Assembly (NCBI GenBank): GCA_002299895.1
Contig: DBOC01000010.1
Location: 1-64,000, forward strand
DNA from: Sphingomonadales bacterium UBA656
Lineage (GTDB): Bacteria > Pseudomonadota > Alphaproteobacteria > Sphingomonadales > Sphingomonadaceae
DNA: 64,000 nt
Direction: 5' to 3'
The translations under genes were made by a program, and so were the position numbers. A model generated the notes under the pieces. The model ran no database searches, was not told the origin of the DNA, and worked only from the letters and a program-made list of their open reading frames with translations. This document shows positions 1-6,999 of the stretch, piece after piece (positions within the stretch are counted from its first letter, which is position 1; each line of letters starts with the position of its first letter).

Positions 1-15
1 ACTTCTCAACGACAA

Positions 16-330
16 TCAACACGGCAAGATCAGCTCGGGGTGATCCAGCGCGAGCAAGCCCAAGAGTGCATAGAGATAGGCTTCATCGTTGAAGCTGTGG
101 CCGTCATCCTTCACGAAGTTATTGATCGTCGATCCCGACACGGCTGCGGCCATTTTTTTGGTCGGGAAACCGATTTCAGTGAGCTGCGCTTTCAATGGTG
201 CTGAGCCTGAAATCTCAGCGATGCGCTTTGAAAGCTTCTCATAGCTGACTGCTGAGGATTTCAACTCAAGCGCCTTGCGCGTGGAAATCCTTGCCGCTGC
301 GCTTGTGTAGCTCGCACTCCAATCAATCAT
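16..330 (-). CDS. Hypothetical protein, about 104 aa, of the mobile element
   Basis: A small soluble protein I do not recognise. It starts with an Asp-Trp pair, has a Lys/Ser-rich helical N-terminal half and a Leu-rich C-terminal segment (ALLGLLALDHPEL). The start is placed at the second in-frame ATG (328-330), because GGAG lies about nine bases upstream of it; an ATG at 343-345 is also in frame but sits inside a perfect palindrome. It is transcribed away from the transfer genes that begin at 492, so it could be a divergently encoded regulator, but no helix-turn-helix is evident. Function unknown. Confidence 0.55.
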   Translation of the reverse strand: MIDWSASYTSAAARISTRKALELKSSAVSYEKLSKRIAEISGSAPLKAQLTEIGFPTKKMAAAVSGSTINNFVKDDGHSFNDEAYLYALLGLLALDHPELILPC

Positions 331-341
331 CGCACTTTTCT

Positions 342-363
342 CCATCCAGCATCGGCTGGATGG
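342..363. promoter_or_regulatory. Perfect 9-bp inverted repeat, candidate operator between divergent genes
   Basis: CCATCCAGC and GCTGGATGG form a perfect 9+4+9 inverted repeat. It lies just upstream of the minus-strand gene ending at 16 and within the 146-base spacer before the plus-strand gene at 492. The position fits a dimeric repressor site or a hairpin near the translation start. This is inference from symmetry only. Confidence 0.4.
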
Positions 364-491
364 TTATGTGGCAACTGAAGCTTTTTAATCAAGTTCATCC
401 CACGCCGAAGTATTGGCGGTGGATAAATCGTCCCCCTACTAAGTCAATCGGCCAGCTGGCTCCAACCTTTCAAATTGGGAAGGAGCACCCG

Positions 492-929
492 ATGTTTCTT
501 TGTAGTGAATGTGAAATCAAAGGATACTGCACCGAGATCAAGATAGAACTCGTTAAGCTATTCGACCTGCAAAATCCGCAATACGTCTATGATGTGCGCG
601 ATTTTTGCTATCGCCTTGGCCTTTCGCGTGACGCTTGGTTAGATCGACTGACCGATTGGCTGCGTGATTTCAACGGTCAGTTCGTGGATGATGCCGGTCG
701 TATCGTGGAAATCGATCTTGAATCGTTCGATACCGCGAGCATCCGCTATTACTTTCGGGACAATTGCTGTGCGCGGCCAAACCGAAAGGGGTTCGTGCAT
801 CCGAACGCTCTGACACGATTTCAGGTGATGGCGTCCATCATAAAGGCCCGCTTCCCGTCCGTCGCCGAGACTTGGGGCAAGCCAAACGGGAATCGGCAGC
901 ACGTCCCCCCGTGCTCAGCTTCAGCCTGA
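492..929 (+). CDS. Hypothetical protein, 145 aa, first gene of the transfer-type cluster
   Basis: The start is chosen at ATG 492 because AAGGAG sits eight bases upstream; the frame is open further upstream, to 291, but without a ribosome binding site. The N-terminus has three cysteines in a short stretch (CSECEIKGYC), which could bind metal, and two further adjacent Cys occur near residue 95. No transmembrane segment is seen. It precedes the small membrane protein and the coupling ATPase on the same strand with short gaps, so it is probably part of the same transcription unit. I do not recognise the family. Confidence 0.6.
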   Translation: MFLCSECEIKGYCTEIKIELVKLFDLQNPQYVYDVRDFCYRLGLSRDAWLDRLTDWLRDFNGQFVDDAGRIVEIDLESFDTASIRYYFRDNCCARPNRKGFVHPNALTRFQVMASIIKARFPSVAETWGKPNGNRQHVPPCSASA

Positions 930-989
930 TTTATTCCTCGACTCACGCCGGACGCCCCCGCGCGTCCGGCAACTTTTCAGGAGCTCAAC

Positions 990-1292
990 ATGAACCAGCA
1001 ATTCAACGCCCCTCAATCGCCAAACCCTATGTGGCCCGCGTTCGATGCTATTGCGAAGGCCGTTGGCGCTATCGGCGCATTCATTTTTACCCCTCCCGCT
1101 CATCACTTCACGTCATTCATCATCGAGGCTTTGTTCGCAAAAATCTGGGGGCCAGAGACAACCGGCTTCGCATCCGTCGTTTGGTTCTGTCTGTTGGGTT
1201 ATCTGAGCTACGCGATTGGTCGCGCGGCGGTTCTTGCAGCATTGCTGATCTGCTTCACCGGCTGGCTGATGCGTATGGCACTTGTCGCATGA
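990..1292 (+). CDS. Small membrane protein (100 aa) coupled to the coupling-protein ATPase
   Basis: A good ribosome binding site (AGGAG, 980-984) precedes the ATG. Two hydrophobic stretches, around residues 23-35 and 60-95, predict an inner-membrane protein; the N-terminus is polar and Gln/Asn/Pro-rich. Its stop codon overlaps the start of the following ATPase gene in an ATGA arrangement, so the two are probably translated together. Because that ATPase lacks the usual N-terminal membrane anchor of VirD4/TraG proteins, this protein may supply the anchor in trans. That role is inference; the family is not recognised. Confidence 0.65.
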   Translation: MNQQFNAPQSPNPMWPAFDAIAKAVGAIGAFIFTPPAHHFTSFIIEALFAKIWGPETTGFASVVWFCLLGYLSYAIGRAAVLAALLICFTGWLMRMALVA

Positions 1293-2944
1293 CGCAGTTC
1301 AACGCTGGCATGATCGACCGCGAAGAATTCCGGCACGGGTCGGCGAGCTGGGCAACGCTCGCCGACATCGAGCGCGTGGGACTGCTCAATGCACGCGGTC
1401 CGCAAGTCGGATTTTTCGAAGGGGAACCGCTTCATCTCGACAGTGACGCGCCGATGATCACAATTGGCGGCGCGGGTTCGGGCAAATGTCGCGATGTGCT
1501 GGCATACATTTTATGCCAGCTCCACGTCGAACGGTTGTTCGTGCTCGATCTACGCGGCGAACTCGGCGCGATCTCAATTCACAATTTCGCTGCCAAAGGC
1601 ATCAATGCCTACTTTTGGAATCCGATGGGGTTGGCCGATCTCCCTCACCATCGATGCAACCCACTTGATGTGCTGACACTGAATGGTGGCAGGTTGATCG
1701 CTGACGCGCAGATGATTGCCGAAAGCCTCGTGCCGTTTTCATCGGGCGATTCTGGCCGCTATTTCGAACAGCGCGCGCGCAACGTTCTCGATACGCTCTT
1801 GGTACATCTGGTTGAGCGGCACGGTCATGTCGATTTTGCGATGCTTTCCCGTCTCGTCAATGCAATCGAAGGTGATATCGAAAGCTGGCTCGATGAAACC
1901 GAGGTGATGCTCAAATCACAATTCCCAAGCGTGCGCCGCACGGTCGGAGAATTGCTCGCCAAGCAAGCGGACGCGCCAAAGGAGTTCGGCGCGATCATGG
2001 GCACGCTTTATGCAAGCCTTTCATTTCTCGACGATCCCGCCCTGCTCCTGAGTTTGGAGAACCCAGAATTTTCACTCGCGGCGCTATGCGCCGAAGGTCG
2101 GCCCTCTTCGTTCTTCATGAACGTGCCGCATGAATATGTGGGTATCTGGTCGCCGCTGCTGCGCTGCTTTTTTACAAGCGCGATGCTCTATAAGTCACGC
2201 AAGCCAGACGCCCCGCGCATCACCATGCTGATCGACGAAGCCGGTCAGCTCGGCAATTTCTCGGCGCTTCTGAAGGCGTTCACGTTCGGGCGCGGTGCTG
2301 GCGTCCGCGCATGGGCGTTTTTTCAAGATTTAGCTCAGATTAAGCAAAATTATGGGGCTGACGCACTGCAAAGTTTCTTGGGTAGCGCCCAGCTCCGGCA
2401 ATTTTTCGGCGTCCGTGATTTTGAAACTGCGGAGCTGATTTCGAAAATGCTCGGCATGGAAACCTTGGAATATGTCGATCCGTTGCAGCGCGAACGCGCG
2501 AAGCACGGCAAGTGGCAGGCGTTAGCGGGATTTTTGATTGGCAGTGATCCATTGCAGTCATTGCGTGAACTCAAACGCTATCAAACTGAATCGGGACATC
2601 GCGCGAAGCAAACGCGGCGGCTGATGACGCCTGATGAAATTCTCGCGATGCCAGAAAATCGGCAGATCATTTTCATCTCGGGCCTAAACCTTCGGCCAAT
2701 CTATGCGGAAAAATTTGCGTATTATGATCGGATTGAGATGGCCGGAAAATTCCTGCCCAATCCCTATCATCCGCCGCAATACAGCGTGCGCGTTATGACT
2801 GAATATGGCTGGCATACCTGCCGCGTGATCAACTTTCCTGTGCCCCCCGCAGTTGCCCACTATCCTCAGTATAAAAGCGGCTGGTGGGCCTATGTCGATG
2901 GCTACCGCCCTTCAGTCGAGAGGAAATCCAATGATGGAATCTGA
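1289..2944 (+). CDS. Type IV coupling-protein-like ATPase (VirD4/TraG-type), 551 aa, no membrane anchor
   Basis: Coupling proteins are ATPases that bring relaxase-bound DNA to a type IV secretion channel. Residues 60-67 read GGAGSGKC, a Walker A loop, and a Walker B strand with an acidic pair (MLIDEAG) lies near residue 315, followed by the FGRGAGVRAWAFFQDLAQ segment typical of VirD4/TraG/TraD proteins. The start is ATG 1289, overlapping the upstream stop as ATGA; the frame is open back to 764, but that part is antisense or out-of-frame to real genes. Family members normally begin with one or two membrane helices; here there are none, and a separate small membrane protein is encoded immediately upstream. 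Cytoplasmic face of the inner membrane is the expected location. Confidence 0.8.
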   Translation: MTQFNAGMIDREEFRHGSASWATLADIERVGLLNARGPQVGFFEGEPLHLDSDAPMITIGGAGSGKCRDVLAYILCQLHVERLFVLDLRGELGAISIHNFAAKGINAYFWNPMGLADLPHHRCNPLDVLTLNGGRLIADAQMIAESLVPFSSGDSGRYFEQRARNVLDTLLVHLVERHGHVDFAMLSRLVNAIEGDIESWLDETEVMLKSQFPSVRRTVGELLAKQADAPKEFGAIMGTLYASLSFLDDPALLLSLENPEFSLAALCAEGRPSSFFMNVPHEYVGIWSPLLRCFFTSAMLYKSRKPDAPRITMLIDEAGQLGNFSALLKAFTFGRGAGVRAWAFFQDLAQIKQNYGADALQSFLGSAQLRQFFGVRDFETAELISKMLGMETLEYVDPLQRERAKHGKWQALAGFLIGSDPLQSLRELKRYQTESGHRAKQTRRLMTPDEILAMPENRQIIFISGLNLRPIYAEKFAYYDRIEMAGKFLPNPYHPPQYSVRVMTEYGWHTCRVINFPVPPAVAHYPQYKSGWWAYVDGYRPSVERKSNDGI

Positions 2945-3158
2945 TTTCGATGATGAGCTGCCGCTGCGCAGTCGCCTGCCTACGCATGACATATACGCCG
3001 ACGATACCAATCGCGACGGCACTGATCGTCGTCGCAAAATCGGCGTCGGTTACGCGCATCTCGATGGCGACGGCATTCAGCTTCTGATCGATTGCGTGCC
3101 GCTCTCGGGGTCGATCTGCGTTCGCGCGAAGCATTTCAGCAAAAAGGAATTGCACTGA
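2931..3158 (+). CDS. Small conserved element protein, 75 aa, paralogue of the next gene
   Basis: ATG 2931 (or 2934) follows GAGAGGAAA and lies inside the end of the coupling-ATPase gene, so translation is probably coupled. The C-terminal half contains a GVGYAHLDGDGIQLLIDCVP segment followed by a G-x-I-x-VR end. This pattern (IG-x-Y/F-x-H-x-DG-x-G, V-P, G-R-I, LR) recurs in the next gene and resembles small proteins of unknown function that I recall from conjugative elements of proteobacteria. No membrane segment or catalytic motif is apparent. Confidence 0.65.
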   Translation: MMESDFDDELPLRSRLPTHDIYADDTNRDGTDRRRKIGVGYAHLDGDGIQLLIDCVPLSGSICVRAKHFSKKELH

Positions 3159-3412
3159 TGTCTGAGGATCAGAAATCCAAAAGTCCAAGCCATATCGCCT
3201 ATCAGGTGCGCGACGGTGCGGAAGGCACCTCGCACTTCAACCGGATCGGCTCGGCGTTCGCCCATAAGGACGGACAAGGCTTCAATCTGAAACTAGATAG
3301 CGTGCCGGTCGATGGCCGGATCACGCTGCGCACCGCGAAAGATAGGGTCGCGGCGGCGCGTGAAAACAAAGCCAATCCCGCAACGCGTGAGCGCGGGGAT
3401 ATTGAGCGGTGA
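3158..3412 (+). CDS. Small conserved element protein, 84 aa, paralogue of the preceding gene
   Basis: The start ATG 3158 overlaps the previous stop (TGATG). The central segment SAFAHKDGQGFNLKLDSVPV, then DGRITLR, matches the preceding gene's core position by position, so the two arose by tandem duplication. The C-terminal tail is Lys/Arg/Ala-rich. The sequence suggests a small beta-rich domain of unknown role; it is a member of the transfer-type operon. Confidence 0.65.
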   Translation: MSEDQKSKSPSHIAYQVRDGAEGTSHFNRIGSAFAHKDGQGFNLKLDSVPVDGRITLRTAKDRVAAARENKANPATRERGDIER

Positions 3413-3687
3413 AACCGCCGCGTCAAAAAGCCTTCAATGATCGGGCCGCGCCACAAGCGCGGCCCATTGCCACAAAGGCGGAACTGATCGCACGGCTGCG
3501 CGCACGGCAAACGCCAAAAGTTGAACAGGCGCTGGAGCCTCACGGGCATTTACGCAACGTCGTGAAGTCGCTCTATGCGGCACAAAACGAAACGCGCATC
3601 ACCGTCATTCGGGAGCGCCTTCTCGATGCCAGAGCAAAACTGCGGTCGGGATTCGCACGCTCTAAGAACATAGATCGCGGTCGCTGA
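3409..3687 (+). CDS. Basic small protein, 92 aa, last gene of the transfer-type operon
   Basis: It begins at GTG 3409, overlapping the upstream stop by four bases (GTGA). The product is strongly basic (many Lys/Arg), predicted mostly helical and soluble, and could bind nucleic acid or a partner ATPase. It ends one base before the convergent Fic gene. No family recognised. Confidence 0.55.
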   Translation: MKPPRQKAFNDRAAPQARPIATKAELIARLRARQTPKVEQALEPHGHLRNVVKSLYAAQNETRITVIRERLLDARAKLRSGFARSKNIDRGR

Positions 3688-4275
3688 TTACGATCTGACG
3701 AACGCGGATAGCAAATCCAAATCATGATGATCGGCGGCGCGGAGTGCATCGACATAGGCACGTCGCGTCGTACTAGGATCGACAAGATTGACGCTACCCC
3801 ATGTGAAGCGTTCGCCGCCATTGGCGATAAGAAGCAAGTCGGTTGCGAACCGTGAATGTCGCCCGTTGCCATTGGCGAACGGGTGAATCCAAACCAGCCG
3901 ATGATGAAACCGCGCAGCGATTTCATCTAGTGTGTAAGTGCCGTTTTCAAGCCAGTAGCGCGTGTCGCTCAAAAGCTGGGCAAGCTCGGTGTTGATCTTC
4001 CAAACCTCAACGCCGATGTTTTTCTCGCTCTGGCGGATTTTCCCCGCCCATTTCCAAACATTGCCAAACATGCGCTTGTGCATCTGGCGCAGAAACCGTT
4101 CGCTGAGCACGTCGCGCTTGCGCGCGAGCGCCCAAAGCTCGGCTTCAACAATGTTTGCCTGCTCGGCCTCGTTTAGCTCGCGACGTTGCGAGATATAAGA
4201 CAGGATGAGATCAGCGCGCTCATCGGGGGTGAGCGGCGTTGATGCATCATCCTGTTCCAAGAGAGGATCGGTCAT
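3688..4275 (-). CDS. Mobile mystery protein B, Fic-domain protein (195 aa)
   Basis: Residues 131-140 read HPFANGNGRH followed by SR, the Fic/DOC active-site loop HxFx[DN/other]GNGRxxR. Fic enzymes transfer AMP or other nucleotide parts onto target hydroxyls; the His is the catalytic base. Length and the tightly coupled upstream HTH partner identify the mobile mystery B family (TIGR02613), known to be found with mobile mystery A on plasmids and other mobile elements. The start codon overlaps the end of the A gene (ATGA). The substrate and whether the pair acts as toxin-antitoxin, defence or transfer regulator are unknown; the loop has Asn where many AMPylators have Asp/Glu. Confidence 0.9.
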   Translation of the reverse strand: MTDPLLEQDDASTPLTPDERADLILSYISQRRELNEAEQANIVEAELWALARKRDVLSERFLRQMHKRMFGNVWKWAGKIRQSEKNIGVEVWKINTELAQLLSDTRYWLENGTYTLDEIAARFHHRLVWIHPFANGNGRHSRFATDLLLIANGGERFTWGSVNLVDPSTTRRAYVDALRAADHHDLDLLSAFVRS

Positions 4276-4739
4276 TCTTCCTCCCAGATTTTCGAGCCGG
4301 ATTTTTCTGCGAGTGATCGCGCCAAGCGCAGCACCATGCCTTTGTCGTCGTCACGTTCAAGCGATTGCGCTTCAAGTGCCATCGTATGACGTGTGCGTTC
4401 TAACTGCTTGCGCGCGGCTGCAAGAGACTGGTTCACAACCATCTCCTCAAGCGACTCATGCGGCACGAGGGTATAGACTAAGCGACAACCAAGAGCTTGG
4501 GCGGAACGCTCAAGCGTATCCAGCGTGATGGCCCCTCTAGCTTCGGCCTTCTCAATCGCCAATGCACGTTGCTGGCTGACGCCGAGCCGTCGCCCAAATT
4601 GTTCTGCCGTCATACCAAGGGCTTCACGAATGGCCTTAACCCAGCCACGTGATGGGCGCGCGATATCCTCAAGCTTGCCGATACGGGCAAGCCGACGATC
4701 TAAATTCTGCCTTGCCATTGTGCGAGCGTCGGGCGACAT
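4272..4739 (-). CDS. Mobile mystery protein A, HTH regulator (155 aa)
   Basis: An XRE/Cro-type helix-turn-helix lies around residues 34-62 (IREALGMTAEQFGRRLGVS then QQRALAIEKAEARG), after a basic N-terminus, with a charged helical C-terminal tail. Size and the downstream Fic partner match the mobile mystery A family (TIGR02612). AAAGG precedes the ATG. The spacer upstream holds several palindromes that overlap the likely promoter, so autoregulation is plausible. It probably controls its own operon with the Fic gene; whether it also neutralises the Fic protein is not known. Confidence 0.88.
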   Translation of the reverse strand: MSPDARTMARQNLDRRLARIGKLEDIARPSRGWVKAIREALGMTAEQFGRRLGVSQQRALAIEKAEARGAITLDTLERSAQALGCRLVYTLVPHESLEEMVVNQSLAAARKQLERTRHTMALEAQSLERDDDKGMVLRLARSLAEKSGSKIWEEE

Positions 4740-4753
4740 AAAACAACCTTTAA

Positions 4754-4830
4754 GTTGGTATATATTGAGTTTATACTAACATATAAGTTGGTTGAAACCA
4801 ACAGAAAACAAATCTAAATATTGGTTTCTG
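4754..4830. promoter_or_regulatory. Palindrome cluster upstream of mobile mystery A, candidate autoregulatory operators
   Basis: Three symmetric sites lie in an AT-rich stretch directly upstream of the HTH gene. GTTGGTATA (4754-4762) pairs with TATACTAAC (4772-4780) at 8 of 9 positions. GTTGGTT and AACCAAC (4787-4802) form a perfect 7-bp repeat with a 2-base centre. CAGAAA (4802-4807) pairs with TTTCTG (4825-4830). The first two share the outer GTTGG/AAC element. A minus-strand promoter (TTGGTT, 17 bases, TAGTAT) would overlap them. Confidence 0.5.
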
Positions 4831-5071
4831 TGACCTGACGCTCTTTCGTGGAACGCCCCATGTCCCGCCTAAAGCCTACAAAACTGCCAAAATTTGACTA
4901 ATGGGACTAAATTAGTCATAATTAAATTATAAGATAGCTCTGGTTTGAGAAATATTCTTATTCATTGAAGCTGCGATGACCGAGAACGCCGGTCAACCTC
5001 CCAAAGCCGGATTGCGAGCTTGAACGCTGCGGCGCGATCCCCCCGATAGGGCTGATGGCTTGGGATAAAAG
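4831..5071. other. Non-coding, AT-rich spacer with a GACTAA palindrome
   Basis: Together with the operator cluster this makes a gene-free stretch of over 300 bases between the divergent mobile mystery pair and the small ORF at 5072. GACTAAT (4896-4902) pairs perfectly with ATTAGTC (4911-4917), and GACTAA-A-TTAGTC (4905-4917) is itself a perfect palindrome, so the half-site GACTAA occurs three times within 22 bases. The following run to 4935 is almost pure A/T. It probably holds the promoter and operator for the recombinase unit; no small ORF was convincing. Confidence 0.4.
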
Positions 5072-5368
5072 ATGGACGAACGCAGCATCGTGAGTTGGCT
5101 TATGAGAGTGCCAGATATTGAGCGGTATCGCTCCCATGTTGCGGGTGTCAATCTACCCCAAGCCCTGAAGGACGAAATGATCCTGATCGTCTGGCGCATG
5201 ATGCAAGACGAAATTGACCGCGCTTGGGGTACAAATTCGGTTCAGCAAATTCTTCAAATCCAAGAAGAAAAACGTTCCAAAATGGACGCCGAACATGCTA
5301 GGTTTTTGCTTCAATCAATGAAGGAAAAACGAGCAAAGCGCGCCCCTGAATGTGGCGGGCCAAGGTAG
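5072..5368 (+). CDS. Small helical protein (98 aa) directly upstream of the serine recombinase
   Basis: The frame ends six bases before the recombinase start, so the two are probably co-transcribed. The product is rich in charged helices (Glu/Lys/Arg/Gln in the second half, likely coiled coil) with two Trp in the first half. No known domain is recognised. Position beside the recombinase would suit an accessory or directionality protein, but this is inference. No strong ribosome binding site is seen before ATG 5072, so the start may be slightly different. Confidence 0.5.
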   Translation: MDERSIVSWLMRVPDIERYRSHVAGVNLPQALKDEMILIVWRMMQDEIDRAWGTNSVQQILQIQEEKRSKMDAEHARFLLQSMKEKRAKRAPECGGPR

Positions 5369-5374
5369 GATTCC

Positions 5375-6937
5375 ATGACGAAGACCACGAACCTCAAAGC
5401 TGTTATCTACTGCCGCGTGTCGAGCACAAAGCAAACCACGCAAGGCAACGGCCTCGACTCTCAGGAAACACGCTGCCGCGAATATGCTCGCTATCGCGGG
5501 CATGACGTTGTGAAAGTGTTCAAGGATGACGCATCGGGCGGCTTGGTAACGCGCCCCGCGATGCAATCCATGCTGGCGTTCCTCAAGAGCCGCCGCAAAG
5601 AAACCACTGTTGTCATCATCGACGATATCAGCCGCCTTGCGCGTGGCCTTGAAGCGCACCTCAAGTTGCGCGCGGCCATCAGCAGCGTGGGCGGCATTCT
5701 GGAATCGCCTTCAATCGAGTTTGGCGAAGATTCAGACAGTCAGCTCGTCGAGAATCTTCTCGCCAGCGTCTCGCAGCACCAACGCCAAAAGAATGGGGAA
5801 CAGACAAAGAACAGAATGCGTGCGCGAACGATAAATGGCTACTGGTCATTCTATCCGCCGGTTGGTTATCGCTTCGAGCGTGTCGCCGGTCACGGCAAGC
5901 TACTCGTGCGCGCCGAACCTGTCGCGTCGATTGTTGCCGAAGCCCTTAATGGCTTCGCGACGGGCCGCTTCGCATCGCAAGCGGAAGTGCAGCGGTTTTT
6001 TGAATCGCAGCCGCAATTCCCGAAAGCGAAAAACGGCGGCATCACAATTCAGCGCGTAACCGAAATCCTGAACCAGCCGATCTACTCGGGCCATATCGAA
6101 GTGGCAAAATGGGATATCTCGCTGCGCAAGGGTCAGCACGAAGGGTTGATCTCGCTCGAAACCTATCTTGAAATTCAAGAGCGCCTTCACGGCAAGGCGC
6201 GCTTGCCAGTGCGCCAGAACGTAAACGCGGATTTTCCTCTACGGGGCTTTGTCACCTGTGGTGATTGCAACCATCCCCTGACCGCAAACTGGTCGAAGGG
6301 ACGGCATACGCACTATCCGTACTATATCTGTCGCACCAAGGGCTGCGCGAGCGCGGGCAAGTCGATCCCGCGCGCCAAGGTCGAAGATGCCTTTGAAGAA
6401 GTTTTGCGCTGTCTCACGCCATCGCAGGATTTGATCGCGCTTGCGTCGCACATGTTCCGCGATTTGTGGGAGCAACGCGCGGCGTCAGAGAATGCTGCCA
6501 AGCTTTCCATGAAGGCGGAGCTTTCGCAGATTGACCGAAAGCTGAATCAACTTCTCGACCGGATTGTCGATGCTGACAGCGAGACGCTGATCAAAGCGTA
6601 CGAAAAGCGTCTACAGGAATTTGAATCGCAGAAGCTGGTGCTGAACGAGAAAATCGCAAACTGCGGTCGTCCTTTGCCAGACTATGACGAAACTTTTCGA
6701 ACCGCGATGGAATTCCTCGCAAGCCCTTGTAAACTATGGGCTTCTGAGAGGTTGGAGGACCGTCGTGCAGTGCTCAAACTAGCATTCGCAGACAACATGG
6801 CATACGTGCCAAAAGAAGGTTTTCGAACCGCTGAATTTTCCTTGCCCTTCAGGGCGTTACAGGATTTTTCAGGATCAAAAAGAGAGATGGTGCACCCAAC
6901 TGGATTCGAACCAGTGGCCCCCAGATTAGGAATCTGA
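5375..6937 (+). CDS. Large serine recombinase (site-specific integrase), 520 aa
   Basis: The N-terminal resolvase domain (residues about 8-150) has the catalytic serine in YCRVSS (Ser16), conserved DDASGG and IDDISRLAR segments. A recombinase domain follows, then a zinc ribbon with Cys295, Cys298, Cys319 and Cys324, then a coiled-coil region (about 370-440). Such enzymes catalyse integration and excision of mobile elements through a Ser-DNA linkage. AGGTAGGA precedes ATG 5375. About the last 15 residues (HPTGFEPVAPRLGI end) are encoded antisense to the tRNA-Arg gene, showing that the frame crosses the element-tRNA junction; the free form of the element may encode a different C-terminus. Confidence 0.92.
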   Translation: MTKTTNLKAVIYCRVSSTKQTTQGNGLDSQETRCREYARYRGHDVVKVFKDDASGGLVTRPAMQSMLAFLKSRRKETTVVIIDDISRLARGLEAHLKLRAAISSVGGILESPSIEFGEDSDSQLVENLLASVSQHQRQKNGEQTKNRMRARTINGYWSFYPPVGYRFERVAGHGKLLVRAEPVASIVAEALNGFATGRFASQAEVQRFFESQPQFPKAKNGGITIQRVTEILNQPIYSGHIEVAKWDISLRKGQHEGLISLETYLEIQERLHGKARLPVRQNVNADFPLRGFVTCGDCNHPLTANWSKGRHTHYPYYICRTKGCASAGKSIPRAKVEDAFEEVLRCLTPSQDLIALASHMFRDLWEQRAASENAAKLSMKAELSQIDRKLNQLLDRIVDADSETLIKAYEKRLQEFESQKLVLNEKIANCGRPLPDYDETFRTAMEFLASPCKLWASERLEDRRAVLKLAFADNMAYVPKEGFRTAEFSLPFRALQDFSGSKREMVHPTGFEPVAPRLGI

Positions 6938-6964
6938 TGCTCTATCCTGCTGAGCTATGGGTGC
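6888..6964 (-). tRNA. tRNA-Arg (anticodon CCU)
   Basis: Read on the minus strand, the gene begins GCACCCA, pairs with TGGGTGC at the 3' end and is followed by encoded ACCA. The anticodon arm TCAGA-TTCCTAA-TCTGG gives anticodon CCT, reading AGG codons. The T arm has GGTTCGAATCC. Seventy-seven bases including CCA. The 3' half overlaps antisense the end of the serine recombinase frame, marking the probable integration site of the element on its left. Confidence 0.96.
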
Positions 6965-6999
6965 ATCGAAAATCGCCATAGCTGTGCGCAGTTAGGCGG

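Larger units (their letters stand above)
1..6887. mobile_element. Right-hand part of an integrated element (integrative, probably mobilizable/conjugative) abutting tRNA-Arg
   Basis: This block holds a coupling-protein-like ATPase, small transfer-type ORFs, a mobile mystery A/B pair and a large serine recombinase, and it stops where the recombinase frame runs into the 3' end of a tRNA-Arg gene at 6888. Everything to the right is conserved core chromosome. The left end, any relaxase and the second attachment site are outside the window. Insertion at the tRNA 3' end is inferred from this layout; the exact crossover cannot be seen from one end. Confidence 0.75.

Noticed and set aside
764..1288. 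Upstream extension of the coupling-ATPase frame
   Set aside because: It overlaps two plus-strand genes in other frames that have good ribosome binding sites; ATG 1289 fits the ATGA overlap.
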